Shown here: positions 56,612 to 64,000 of the stretch, one piece after another
Layout of the letters: the number at the start of each line of letters is the position of its first letter
Position numbering within the stretch: position 1 is the stretch's first letter
Assembly: GCA_949292215.1 (NCBI GenBank)
Contig: CASEYW010000159.1
Coordinates: 1 to 64,000, forward strand
DNA length: 64,000 nt
Source: an uncultured bacterium
GTDB lineage: Bacteria; Verrucomicrobiota; Lentisphaeria; Victivallales; UBA1829
Direction: 5' to 3'
The notes under the pieces: model-generated
The model's database searches: none
What the model saw: the letters and a program-made list of their open reading frames with translations, nothing else
Told to the model about the DNA's origin: nothing
Translations under genes and position numbers: made by a program

Positions 56612-57739
56612 ATGCTGCTCAATCTTCCCCCGATGGGGTGGAACAGTTGGAACACATTCGGAACGGATGTCTCCGAAACCGTAATTCTGGAAAACGCAAC
56701 CGCCCTGATCACATCGGGGCTCGATAAACTCGGCTACCGCTATGTAGTCATCGACGATGGATGGTCCGAACACGAACGCGATCCCCGGACCCGGAAACTG
56801 CTTCCCTCCGGGAAAAAATTTCCCGGCGGCATCCCCGTCCTCGCAGAGAAACTTCACCGGATGGGTCTGAAACTCGGTATTTATTCCTGCGCCGGGGTCA
56901 TGACCTGCGCCCGCTATCCGGGCAGTTTCGGATTCGAATTCCTGGATGCGAAAACGTTCGCCGAGTGGGGAGTCGATTTTCTGAAATATGATTTCTGTCA
57001 CAAACCCGAAACATCAAACGGGCCTCTGCTCTACCGGCGCATGGGAAACGCCCTGCGCCTCAGCGGACGCGAGATTCTCTTCTCCGCCTGCAACTGGGGG
57101 TTCGATCATGCAGGGGAATGGATGCGGGCGGCAGGTGCGCACATGTACCGCTCCGGCGGGGATATGCACGACAACCCTGTCTCCATGCGTGACATCGTCA
57201 CGCCACAGCTGGACAAGCTCTGCTTTTCCGGCCCCCAGTGCTTCAACGACCTCGATATGCTGACAATCGGCATGTTCGGACGCGGTCACGTCGGAACCTC
57301 CGGCGGCTCCATGGACCACTACCGGACCCAGATGGGAATCTGGTGCATCGTCGGAAGCCCTCTCTTTCTTGGATGCGATCTGCGCAATATGGATGCGGAA
57401 ACCCTGACACTGATTTCCAACCGGACTCTGCTTGATATCAATCAGGACCCGGAATGCCGCCAGCCGTTCGTCATGCGCAGAGATCCGGGCGGAGTCCTGA
57501 TGACGAAACTGCTCGCAAACGGCGATCTGGCGATCGGATTCTTCAACCTTACCAATGCTGATCTCAGCCTGACCCTGCTGATGGAAGACATCGGATTCCC
57601 TGTCGGATGCGGAATTTCCCTGCGCCTGAAAGACGCATTCAGCGCGGATGACGCAGGAAGCATCGTTCTGGAACGAACCGAATCTCTCCCGCCCTACGGC
57701 TGCAAAGTCTACCGGGCGACACCGGAGTTTAACAAATGA
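56612..57739 (+). CDS. alpha-galactosidase, GH27-type
   Basis: 375 residues, no signal peptide, so cytoplasmic. GWNSWNTF at residue 9, YVVIDDGWSE near 45, nucleophile Asp in FLKYDFC near 127, and acid/base Asp in FNDLDMLTIG near 211, as in GH27 alpha-galactosidases and alpha-N-acetylgalactosaminidases. It follows the GH5 gene by 17 bases. Likely removes alpha-galactosyl side groups from fragments released by the GH5 enzyme, e.g. galactomannan. That substrate is inference. Confidence 0.9.
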   Translation: MLLNLPPMGWNSWNTFGTDVSETVILENATALITSGLDKLGYRYVVIDDGWSEHERDPRTRKLLPSGKKFPGGIPVLAEKLHRMGLKLGIYSCAGVMTCARYPGSFGFEFLDAKTFAEWGVDFLKYDFCHKPETSNGPLLYRRMGNALRLSGREILFSACNWGFDHAGEWMRAAGAHMYRSGGDMHDNPVSMRDIVTPQLDKLCFSGPQCFNDLDMLTIGMFGRGHVGTSGGSMDHYRTQMGIWCIVGSPLFLGCDLRNMDAETLTLISNRTLLDINQDPECRQPFVMRRDPGGVLMTKLLANGDLAIGFFNLTNADLSLTLLMEDIGFPVGCGISLRLKDAFSADDAGSIVLERTESLPPYGCKVYRATPEFNK

Positions 57740-57993
57740 ACTGCCGGCGCTGCGGCAAAGAGCTGAATATGGATGATGTCGGCCTCAGTCGGAAAATGAT
57801 CCATCGTGCCACAATTCAATGTTTCTGCGTGGAGTGTCTAGCGGATCATTTTGAGCTGCCGGCGAAAATCCTCTATGAACAGATCGAACGGTACCGTGCG
57901 GCCGGCTGTTCCCTGTTTCCTCCCGCTCCGTCCTCGCGGCTTTCGATGCAAAGGAGAAAGAGCCCCGAATCTCCGAATCCGGAGTTGAAATGA
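57736..57993 (+). CDS. small zinc-ribbon protein
   Basis: 85 residues: MNCRRCGKELNMDDVG and QCFCVECLAD give CxxC...CxxC, then a helical stretch and a Pro-Ser-rich basic tail. It starts in the GH27 stop (ATGA), so it is translated with it. Not a recognised family; perhaps a regulatory or chaperone partner. Confidence 0.65.
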   Translation: MNCRRCGKELNMDDVGLSRKMIHRATIQCFCVECLADHFELPAKILYEQIERYRAAGCSLFPPAPSSRLSMQRRKSPESPNPELK

Positions 57994-58054
57994 GAAGGAA
58001 GTTGCAGTAGAGTATTTGCCGGAGAAAGTCTGCGGATTCAAAGAGAGGCAAAGA

Positions 58055-58801
58055 ATGAGTGAAAATCAAATCCTCCCGGTCTGGAAGGAACAGTTCCGCG
58101 TCCGGCATTCGGAAGTCACACGGAACGGATTTCTGCGTACGGACGTCTTTTTCGACTACATGCAGGAAGTGGCGGCGAATCATGCAAAACACATCGGAGT
58201 CGGTCTGGAAGCGTTGAACTCCATCGGACTGATGTGGGTTCTTTCGCGTCTGAAACTTCAGGTATTCCGCACGCCGCTTCTCGGGGAAACGGTTGCCGTC
58301 ACGACCTGGCCTTCCGGAATCGAACGTCTGTTTGCAACGCGTGAATTTCTTCTGGCAGATGAAAACGGTGAAACCGTTGCCCGCGCCTCAAGCTGCTGGA
58401 TCCTTCTCGACAAAACCAGAATGCATCCGCGGAAAGTCCTGGAAACTCTTCCCGCAAAACTGCCGGACAACAGCGCCCGGAAACGGAACTTCACAAACCT
58501 CGACAAACTCCCGCGTCTGCCGGTTTCCCATCCGGTCCGAATCCAGATTCCGGAATCCATGATCGACGTCAATCAACACATGAACAATGCCCGTTATATT
58601 GCCGGAATGTTCGACTGGCTCGCAGAAACATGCCGGATGGCTCCGCAGATTGCAGAAGTGCAGGTCAATTTCATTGCAGGCACCGCCGCGGGTGCTCTTC
58701 TGGAAACGGCCGGAACCATCGAAGGAAAGAACTTCTATATTGAAAGCGTTCTCGGCACGGAACCGCATTTTCAGGCGGCCGGAATCCTGCTGGAATCCTG
58801 A
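58055..58801 (+). CDS. acyl-ACP thioesterase
   Basis: 248 residues from the ATG at 58055 (AGAGAGG upstream). Double hot-dog fold: first half VRHSEVTRNGFLRTDVFFDYMQE, second half SMIDVNQHMNNARYIAGMFDW, the active-site Asn-His region of FatA/FatB-type thioesterases. Releases fatty acids from acyl carrier protein. It is not functionally linked to the sugar genes beside it. Confidence 0.88.
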   Translation: MSENQILPVWKEQFRVRHSEVTRNGFLRTDVFFDYMQEVAANHAKHIGVGLEALNSIGLMWVLSRLKLQVFRTPLLGETVAVTTWPSGIERLFATREFLLADENGETVARASSCWILLDKTRMHPRKVLETLPAKLPDNSARKRNFTNLDKLPRLPVSHPVRIQIPESMIDVNQHMNNARYIAGMFDWLAETCRMAPQIAEVQVNFIAGTAAGALLETAGTIEGKNFYIESVLGTEPHFQAAGILLES

Positions 58802-58904
58802 CGGCAGCCGTTTCCGACACAATCCGTTCCATGTTCTCTCTGCCGGAAGACTGCCATTGCCGCGCGTTTTCCCACGGACATCCTGAAAAAAAATCGTTTT
58901 CCGC

Positions 58905-58932
58905 TTTGCATTTCCCATTCGCATGGTATATT
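58905..58932 (+). promoter_or_regulatory. possible promoter of leuA
   Basis: TTTGCA (58905-58910), 16 bases, TATATT (58927-58932). The -35 is poor (4 of 6). Confidence 0.35.
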
Positions 58933-59002
58933 ATCGTTTACGAAATTATTTTACAGAGCAGGCGGAACCAGAAGAGTCCGCGGAAATACAGGTGAAGCAT
59001 TT

Positions 59003-60712
59003 ATGAACCCGAAATACAAGAGCCCCGCAAGAATCCCGCTGGCGAAACGGGACTGGATTGAGCGGGAACTGACTGTCGCCCCCGCCTGGTGTTCCGTCGA
59101 TCTGCGCGACGGCAACCAGGCCCTTCCGATGCCAATGAATCCGGCAAAAAAACTCGAATATTTCAAACTGCTGGCAGAAATCGGATTCCGGGAGATCGAA
59201 GTCTCATTTCCCTCCGCCTCGCAGGACGACTTCGAATTCACGCGCGAACTGATCGAGGGAAATCATATTCCCGACGGTGTCAGAATCAGCGTTCTTACAC
59301 AGATGCGCGAAAATCTCATCCGCCGGACGGTGGAATCGCTCAAAGGAGTCCGGAAAGCGACCCTTCACGCCTATCTGGCGACCTCCGATCTTCACGGGCG
59401 GATCGTATTCGGCAAATCCCGGGAAGAACTCAAGAAAATGGCCGTAGAAGGGACTAAGCTGGTCAAGCGCCTCGTGGAGGAAGCAGGCATGAAAGAGGTT
59501 CTCGCCTATGAGTTCTCCCCGGAAGAATTCACGGACAGCGATATCGATTTCTGTCTGGACCTCTGCATCGCCGTCAAAGAAGCATGGGGAAAATCCGCCA
59601 AGAATGATTTCATTCTGAATCTTCCCGCGACCGTTGAACGCAGACCTCCATGGCATTACGCGGACATGATCGCCTATTTCATCCGGAAATATCCTTATCT
59701 GGAAGAGACAACCATCAGCGTTCATTCCCATAACGATCAGGGATGTGCCGTGGCATCTACGGAAATGACGCTCCTCGCCGGAGCGGAACGCGTCGAAGGG
59801 ACCTTGTTCGGTCACGGAGAGCGAACCGGAAATGTTGATATTGTCACCATGGCCCTGAACTTGAAATCACTGGGAATCGATCCGAAACTGGATTTTTCGA
59901 ATCTGCCGAAGGTCGTAAAAGCGGTGGAGGAAGCCAGCGGAATCGAAGTGCATCAGCGCCATCCGTATGCCGGACAGCTCGTCTTCACCGCATTCTCCGG
60001 TTCCCATCAGGACGCGATCCGGAAAGGGTTCGAAAAACGGAAAGAATCGGAGGAGCTCTTCGGAGTCGGCTGGAAAATGCCTTACCTGCACATTGATCCG
60101 GCGGATGTCGGGCGCACGTATGAGAAACTGATCCGCATCAACAGCCAGTCGGGCAAGGGAGGAATCGTCTATGTGCTTGAACACGACTACGGAATCCATC
60201 CGCCCAAAAACATGCACGCGGAAATCGGCGCGGCTGTTCAGCGCTACACCGACCGGAAAGGCGATGAAATTGATGCCGCCGAACTCATTCAGGTTTTCCG
60301 TGAAGACTTTGTATGCGTCAAGGGCCCCCTGGAACTCATAAAATACACGCGGGTCCCGAACTCCGAAGAGGCGGACGACACCGCCACGGTACAGGTTCGC
60401 CTCTCCATTCTTTTCCAGGGAAAACCGCTTGAGATTACCGGCATTGGCAATGGGCCGATCTCGGCAACGGTTCATGCAATCCGGAACAATGCCTCTCTGT
60501 ATGATTTCATTCTGGAAGACTTTTCCGAACAGACGCTCGGAGGAACCGCCGACGCCAAAGCCATTGCCTACGTTGGAATCCGCCGGAAATCCGACAACCG
60601 TCTTTTCTACGGAGCAGGTGAACACCCGAATATTGATCAGGCGGCAATTCTGGCGCTCTTCACAGCGATCAACAAAGCAATGAATGACGAAGCGAAAGCC
60701 GCCGGACAATGA
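59003..60712 (+). CDS. leuA: 2-isopropylmalate synthase (long form)
   Basis: 569 residues. First leucine-specific step: acetyl-CoA + 2-ketoisovalerate. Catalytic barrel motifs: SVDLRDGNQALPMPM near 31, VHSHNDQGCAVASTEM near 240 (metal ligands), and GERTGNVDIV near 271. The C-terminal regulatory domain from about 420 ends in ALFTAINKAMN. Length fits the long LeuA. Overlaps the carboxypeptidase gene by ATGA, so these unrelated functions are coupled. Confidence 0.95.
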   Translation: MNPKYKSPARIPLAKRDWIERELTVAPAWCSVDLRDGNQALPMPMNPAKKLEYFKLLAEIGFREIEVSFPSASQDDFEFTRELIEGNHIPDGVRISVLTQMRENLIRRTVESLKGVRKATLHAYLATSDLHGRIVFGKSREELKKMAVEGTKLVKRLVEEAGMKEVLAYEFSPEEFTDSDIDFCLDLCIAVKEAWGKSAKNDFILNLPATVERRPPWHYADMIAYFIRKYPYLEETTISVHSHNDQGCAVASTEMTLLAGAERVEGTLFGHGERTGNVDIVTMALNLKSLGIDPKLDFSNLPKVVKAVEEASGIEVHQRHPYAGQLVFTAFSGSHQDAIRKGFEKRKESEELFGVGWKMPYLHIDPADVGRTYEKLIRINSQSGKGGIVYVLEHDYGIHPPKNMHAEIGAAVQRYTDRKGDEIDAAELIQVFREDFVCVKGPLELIKYTRVPNSEEADDTATVQVRLSILFQGKPLEITGIGNGPISATVHAIRNNASLYDFILEDFSEQTLGGTADAKAIAYVGIRRKSDNRLFYGAGEHPNIDQAAILALFTAINKAMNDEAKAAGQ

Positions 60713-61914
60713 AAAAGTACGCAACAGTCCTCAGCATTCTGATTGTCATTATCGTGATTCACGCGATTGTGCTGTTCTCCTGCGTTTATTCGCAGAAAGA
60801 TGCAGTCGCGAGAGCGAAAGCACTCGGAAAAGAGGCTGATGCACCGAGAAAAACCGAGCCGGAATTCGTCATTGATCCGACGCCGGTGCAGTCGGACCCC
60901 ATCCAGACTTCTACACGGACTCTGCCCGCAGCCCCGCCGATCCCGGTCAACCACAATCATGGGAAGCCGTTCATCTATCAGTATGCGGTCAACGGCAACA
61001 TTCCCGCCCTGCCCGGCAGCCGGAATGCCACTTCGGGAATCCTGGTTGATCTCAATACAAGGAACGTGCTGTGGTCAAAGAATCCGCGCAATGCGTACCC
61101 GATCGCCTCCATGACAAAGATCATGACCTGTCTCATTGCCTACGAAGACACCCTTTCCGGAAGAAACGGACTGACGCTTGATACCCCGATCAAAGTCTCC
61201 ACGGCAGCAATGAAAATCGGCGGCAGTCAGGTTTATCTGGATACCCGGGAAACTTTTTCTCTTCGCGATCTGCTGAAAGCCTCCATCATTAAAAGCGCGA
61301 ACGATGCCGCTTATCTGATCGCGGAATACGTCGGTCAAGGCAGTGTTCCTGCTTTCGTCAGGCGGATGAACGAACGCGCTGCCCAGATTCATATGGCGAA
61401 TACGCGTTTTCACAATCCTCATGGACTCCCGGGTGCGAAAGCCTCGCTGGACAACGTTTCCAGTCCGGAAGGAATGGCGCGTCTTGCGGAAGAGGCTCTG
61501 CTGCATCCGCAGTTGATGCAGTGGGCATCCACCTGGATGGATACCTTCCGTGAACCGGGAACAAAAGGATTCATGAAAATTAAAAATCACAATTATCTGA
61601 TCAAGGGTTCGCCGGAAGCAGCACCAGGCGTGGACGGATTAAAAACGGGCTTTATCAATCGGGCGGGATTCTGTCTTACCGCAACCTGCCTGCGTGACAA
61701 CCGCCGTCTGGTGGCGGTCGTCACAGGATACCCGCTGCGCAAGGAACGCGATCGTTTTGTCCGCCAGCTTCTCGACTGGGGATACGCCCGCGCCGCCGAT
61801 CCGGCCGCCGCCCTCGTAAACGATCGGAAAGCTTCCGTTAAGAAATCCCCATCGCGAAATACGAAAAAGAAAACGGTGAAAAAAACTTCCACAGCCAGAA
61901 AAAAAACACAATAA
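60709..61914 (+). CDS. D-alanyl-D-alanine carboxypeptidase-type penicillin-binding protein
   Basis: 401 residues. N-terminal membrane anchor (VLSILIVIIVIHAIVLFS). Active-site motifs of the S11 family: SxxK in IASMTKIMT near 135, SxN in KSANDAAYL near 195, KTG in GLKTGFIN near 307. A Pro-rich linker (PVQSDPIQTSTRTLPAAPP) follows the anchor and the C-terminus is a Lys/Arg/Ser-rich tail (NTKKKTVKKTSTARKKT). Trims peptidoglycan pentapeptides in the periplasm. Start inside leuA stop. Confidence 0.93.
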   Translation: MKKYATVLSILIVIIVIHAIVLFSCVYSQKDAVARAKALGKEADAPRKTEPEFVIDPTPVQSDPIQTSTRTLPAAPPIPVNHNHGKPFIYQYAVNGNIPALPGSRNATSGILVDLNTRNVLWSKNPRNAYPIASMTKIMTCLIAYEDTLSGRNGLTLDTPIKVSTAAMKIGGSQVYLDTRETFSLRDLLKASIIKSANDAAYLIAEYVGQGSVPAFVRRMNERAAQIHMANTRFHNPHGLPGAKASLDNVSSPEGMARLAEEALLHPQLMQWASTWMDTFREPGTKGFMKIKNHNYLIKGSPEAAPGVDGLKTGFINRAGFCLTATCLRDNRRLVAVVTGYPLRKERDRFVRQLLDWGYARAADPAAALVNDRKASVKKSPSRNTKKKTVKKTSTARKKTQ

Positions 61915-62023
61915 TCCGGACCGTCGCAACTCGGGTCGCATCCGGAAGCATTCCCGATGACCTCTCCGGAAAATGATATGCGGGAAACCGATAACAAAAC
62001 AAGATTTCATCAGTGAGGTGAGT

Positions 62024-62884
62024 ATGAAGATCGGAATGATTGTGGAATCGCTGCGCTGTCCGCTGGAAACAGGAATTCCGCGTGCGCGTGAACTCGGGGC
62101 GGATGGAATTCAGATCTATGCGGTCAGTCCGTATCTCAACATGCTGAACGATCCGCCCGACAAACTGAAAGCTCTGAAAGAGATTGCGGAAAAAAACGGA
62201 CTGGTATTCTCAGCAGTCTGTTCCGATCTCGGTGGACACGGCTTTTCTGATCCGCCGGGCAATCCGGACCGTATTGAAAAGACCCGCCGAATCATGGAGG
62301 CATCCCATCTCTTCCAGACGAATGTACTCACGACACACATCGGAGTCGTCCCGGCAGACCGGGATTCAAAACTGTATGCGGAGGTTGTCGAAACGCTTCG
62401 AACAGTCGGCGCACTTGCCGTTGACAACGGAATGGTGCTCGCAATCGAAACCGGCCCCGAATCACCGGAACAATTGAACCAGCTTCTGGTTGATGTTGAC
62501 CACAGGGAAATCGGAGTAAATATGGATCCGGCAAATCTGGTGATGGTCCAGAACGCCGATGCGGCAGCAGCAGTCCGCCTGCTGGGAAAATTCATCGTCC
62601 ATACGCATGCAAAAGATGGCATTCATATTCGGGACTGCGACCCGAAACGAGTCTACGATGCTTTCGCGGAAGGAGGATTCGATCAGCTGGTTGCAGAAAC
62701 CGGCGAGCTCTTCCGGGAAGTGGAACTCGGCAGAGGACAAGTTGACTGGACCGACTATCTGAATGCGCTGAATGAGGTTGGATACAATGGATTTCTGACC
62801 ATCGAACGGGAAGTCGGCGCTCATCCGGAAAAAGACATTGCCGAAGCGGTTCAATTCCTCAAAGCTGAGATCAGAAAAGTGTGA
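62024..62884 (+). CDS. sugar phosphate isomerase/epimerase-like TIM-barrel protein
   Basis: 286 residues from the ATG at 62024 (GAGGTG upstream). AP-endonuclease-2-type barrel: MKIGMIVESLRCPLETGIPR, VLTTHIGVVPAD, LAIETGPESPEQLNQLL, GVNMDPANLVM, VHTHAKDG, FLTIEREVG. The Glu, His, Asp and Glu metal ligands of the family are in place. Substrate unknown. Confidence 0.85.
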   Translation: MKIGMIVESLRCPLETGIPRARELGADGIQIYAVSPYLNMLNDPPDKLKALKEIAEKNGLVFSAVCSDLGGHGFSDPPGNPDRIEKTRRIMEASHLFQTNVLTTHIGVVPADRDSKLYAEVVETLRTVGALAVDNGMVLAIETGPESPEQLNQLLVDVDHREIGVNMDPANLVMVQNADAAAAVRLLGKFIVHTHAKDGIHIRDCDPKRVYDAFAEGGFDQLVAETGELFREVELGRGQVDWTDYLNALNEVGYNGFLTIEREVGAHPEKDIAEAVQFLKAEIRKV

Positions 62885-62899
62885 AATGACACTTCCGAA

Positions 62900-62930
62900 T
62901 AAACCATATCATATACAATGCTATGGTTTA
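62900..62930. repeat. inverted repeat after the 62024 gene
   Basis: TAAACCATA/TATGGTTTA, perfect 9-base arms, 13-base loop. The nearby T runs (62956 onward) are not adjacent, so it is only a possible terminator. Confidence 0.4.
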
Positions 62931-63015
62931 CAGAAAAGGAATGTCAATGCCACGAGTTTTTTTCAGAAAAAATACGAAATTTGTTGTTTTTTTTTGAAAA
63001 AAACTTTTTTCCGGG

Positions 63016-63044
63016 TTGATTCCAGCGGGTTTCCATGATATAAT
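63016..63044 (+). promoter_or_regulatory. sigma-70 promoter of the ABC transporter genes
   Basis: TTGATT (63016-63021), 17 bases, TATAAT (63039-63044). Confidence 0.8.
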
Positions 63045-63122
63045 TTATGTGGAGTAAAATTTTTCAGGATTCAGTAATGGTGTGTTTTTTTACCGGAAAA
63101 TAACCATGGAGAAGAATTGGTC

Positions 63123-64000
63123 ATGGAAGAAAATGTCATTGTAATAGAAGGGTTGTCCAAAAATTATAAGCGATGGTTTTCAGCAAAGGGAACAAAAGCT
63201 CTGGACAATTTGACTATTTCCGTTCCACGGGGTTCCGTGTTCGGTTTTCTAGGGCCCAATGGAGCAGGGAAAACCACCACAATTAAGATTCTGATGGATC
63301 TGATCAAACCGACGGAAGGTTCGGCAATTGTGCTGGGGAAACCTGCCTATGACGTTGATGTCAAAAAACGGATCGGTTTTCTTCCGGACTCTCCCGCATT
63401 CAGCAAACAGCTGACAGCAAGAGAATTTTTGAGCATTTGTGCAAAACTTCTCCGTATTCCCGCCGAACAGCGCAATGAAACCATCGAAGAAGCATTGCAT
63501 ACGGTCAAAATGACAGACCATGCAAAAGAGAAGCTCGGTTCGTTCTCCCGCGGTATGCTTCAGCGTATCGGAGTGGCACAGGCCATTCTCAACAAACCAG
63601 AACTCCTGATCCTTGACGAACCGCTTCTGGGACTCGACCCATACGGGCGTCAGGAATTCAAACAGATCATCATCGAACAGCAGAAGAAGGGAACCAGTGT
63701 ATTCTTCAGCAGTCACATTCTGTCGGATGTGGAAGAAATCTGTGACAGGATTGCCATTCTCAAGAAAGGTCACCTGCTCTGTACCGGAGAGCTGGATAAG
63801 CTCCTTGCTGCATCGGGTGTCAATGTGGTCATCGCCGCAGGCGAGGATAAAATATTCAAGGAACTCATGGCCGATGCGGAGGGAAGTGTGAAGAATCCTG
63901 ATGGAGGCTGGACCCTCTCCTTCCCGCATAATAACCCCGAACTTCTGAAGAAAATAGAGGACATGAAAAAAGATTCTCCGGATGCGCTGACCATTTCCGC
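63123..64000 (+). CDS. ABC transporter ATP-binding protein (partial, runs off the window)
   Basis: At least 292 codons, with no stop before the edge. GGAGAAG lies before the ATG at 63123; another ATG at 63106 is out of frame. Walker A GPNGAGKTT near 45, signature SRGMLQR (in place of LSGGQ) near 143, Walker B LLILDEPLLGLDP near 162, and the switch His in FSSHILSDVEEICDR. The order and the C-terminal extension fit a multidrug or lipid export ATPase such as the CcmA/DrrA group; the permease gene would follow beyond the window. Confidence 0.9.
   Translation, partial: MEENVIVIEGLSKNYKRWFSAKGTKALDNLTISVPRGSVFGFLGPNGAGKTTTIKILMDLIKPTEGSAIVLGKPAYDVDVKKRIGFLPDSPAFSKQLTAREFLSICAKLLRIPAEQRNETIEEALHTVKMTDHAKEKLGSFSRGMLQRIGVAQAILNKPELLILDEPLLGLDPYGRQEFKQIIIEQQKKGTSVFFSSHILSDVEEICDRIAILKKGHLLCTGELDKLLAASGVNVVIAAGEDKIFKELMADAEGSVKNPDGGWTLSFPHNNPELLKKIEDMKKDSPDALTIS

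Noticed and set aside
1..64000. CRISPR arrays, tRNA, rRNA or prophage
   Set aside because: No regular spacer-repeat series, TPsiC-like arm with matching stems, or phage gene was seen on either strand by eye.

Overview
The window looks like chromosomal DNA from a Lentisphaerota bacterium, probably Victivallales and gut-type. This is inferred from four things: several short prepilin-like proteins with an [16 protein letters not shown] N-terminus and an H...DG C-terminal motif; a high density of secreted glycoside hydrolases, each with a local GntR, LacI or AraC regulator; a minimal Tad-like gene set; and a sigma-54 activator of a Planctomycetes/Lentisphaerae flavour. Core metabolic genes (hisG, metK, ahcY, dxs, zwf, leuA) are interspersed. 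I saw no rRNA, tRNA, CRISPR array, transposase or phage gene.

Layout. 1-2.1 kb (minus): a Tad-like group of two Flp-like mini-pilins, a TadE-like and a TadG-like protein; the last runs off the left edge. 2.2-6.6 kb: a sigma-54 enhancer-binding protein, divergent from a VIT/vWA surface protein and a rhomboid protease resembling rhombosortase. A textbook -24/-12 promoter and a perfect inverted repeat lie between them. 6.7-12.7 kb: hisG, a secreted M16 peptidase, an EamA-type transporter and a lipid-flippase-like membrane protein. 12.7-16.6 kb: small or unknown proteins, one pseudopilin gene and a TauE/SafE permease. 16.6-20.4 kb: the SAM cycle genes metK, an adenosine-kinase-like gene and ahcY. 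20.6-26.7 kb: a GH5-like enzyme with a pseudopilin and a divergent AraC regulator, then two paralogous discoidin-domain proteins. 27-30.7 kb: dxs and a DUF2079 membrane protein.

30.8-57.9 kb is a glycan-use region made of four modules. They are GntR/pseudopilin/multidomain hydrolase; LacI/GH2/lectin-like; GntR/DUF5107/GH101-129-like (both enzymes apparently cytoplasmic); and GntR/pseudopilin/GH5/GH27/zinc ribbon. Between the second and third sit a META-domain protein, a GT39-like membrane enzyme and zwf. 58-64 kb: acyl-ACP thioesterase, leuA, a D-Ala-D-Ala carboxypeptidase, a sugar-phosphate isomerase-like protein and the start of an ABC transporter.

How the genes may work together: the modules each pair a one-component regulator, autoregulated by the look of the operators, with one or two enzymes. 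Three times a pseudopilin gene is placed next to the secreted hydrolase, which suggests enzyme-specific secretion adapters. The most unusual unit is the sigma-54/VIT-vWA/rhombosortase cassette, which looks like a regulated, dedicated substrate-protease surface-protein system. Functions are from sequence reading only; no database search was possible.
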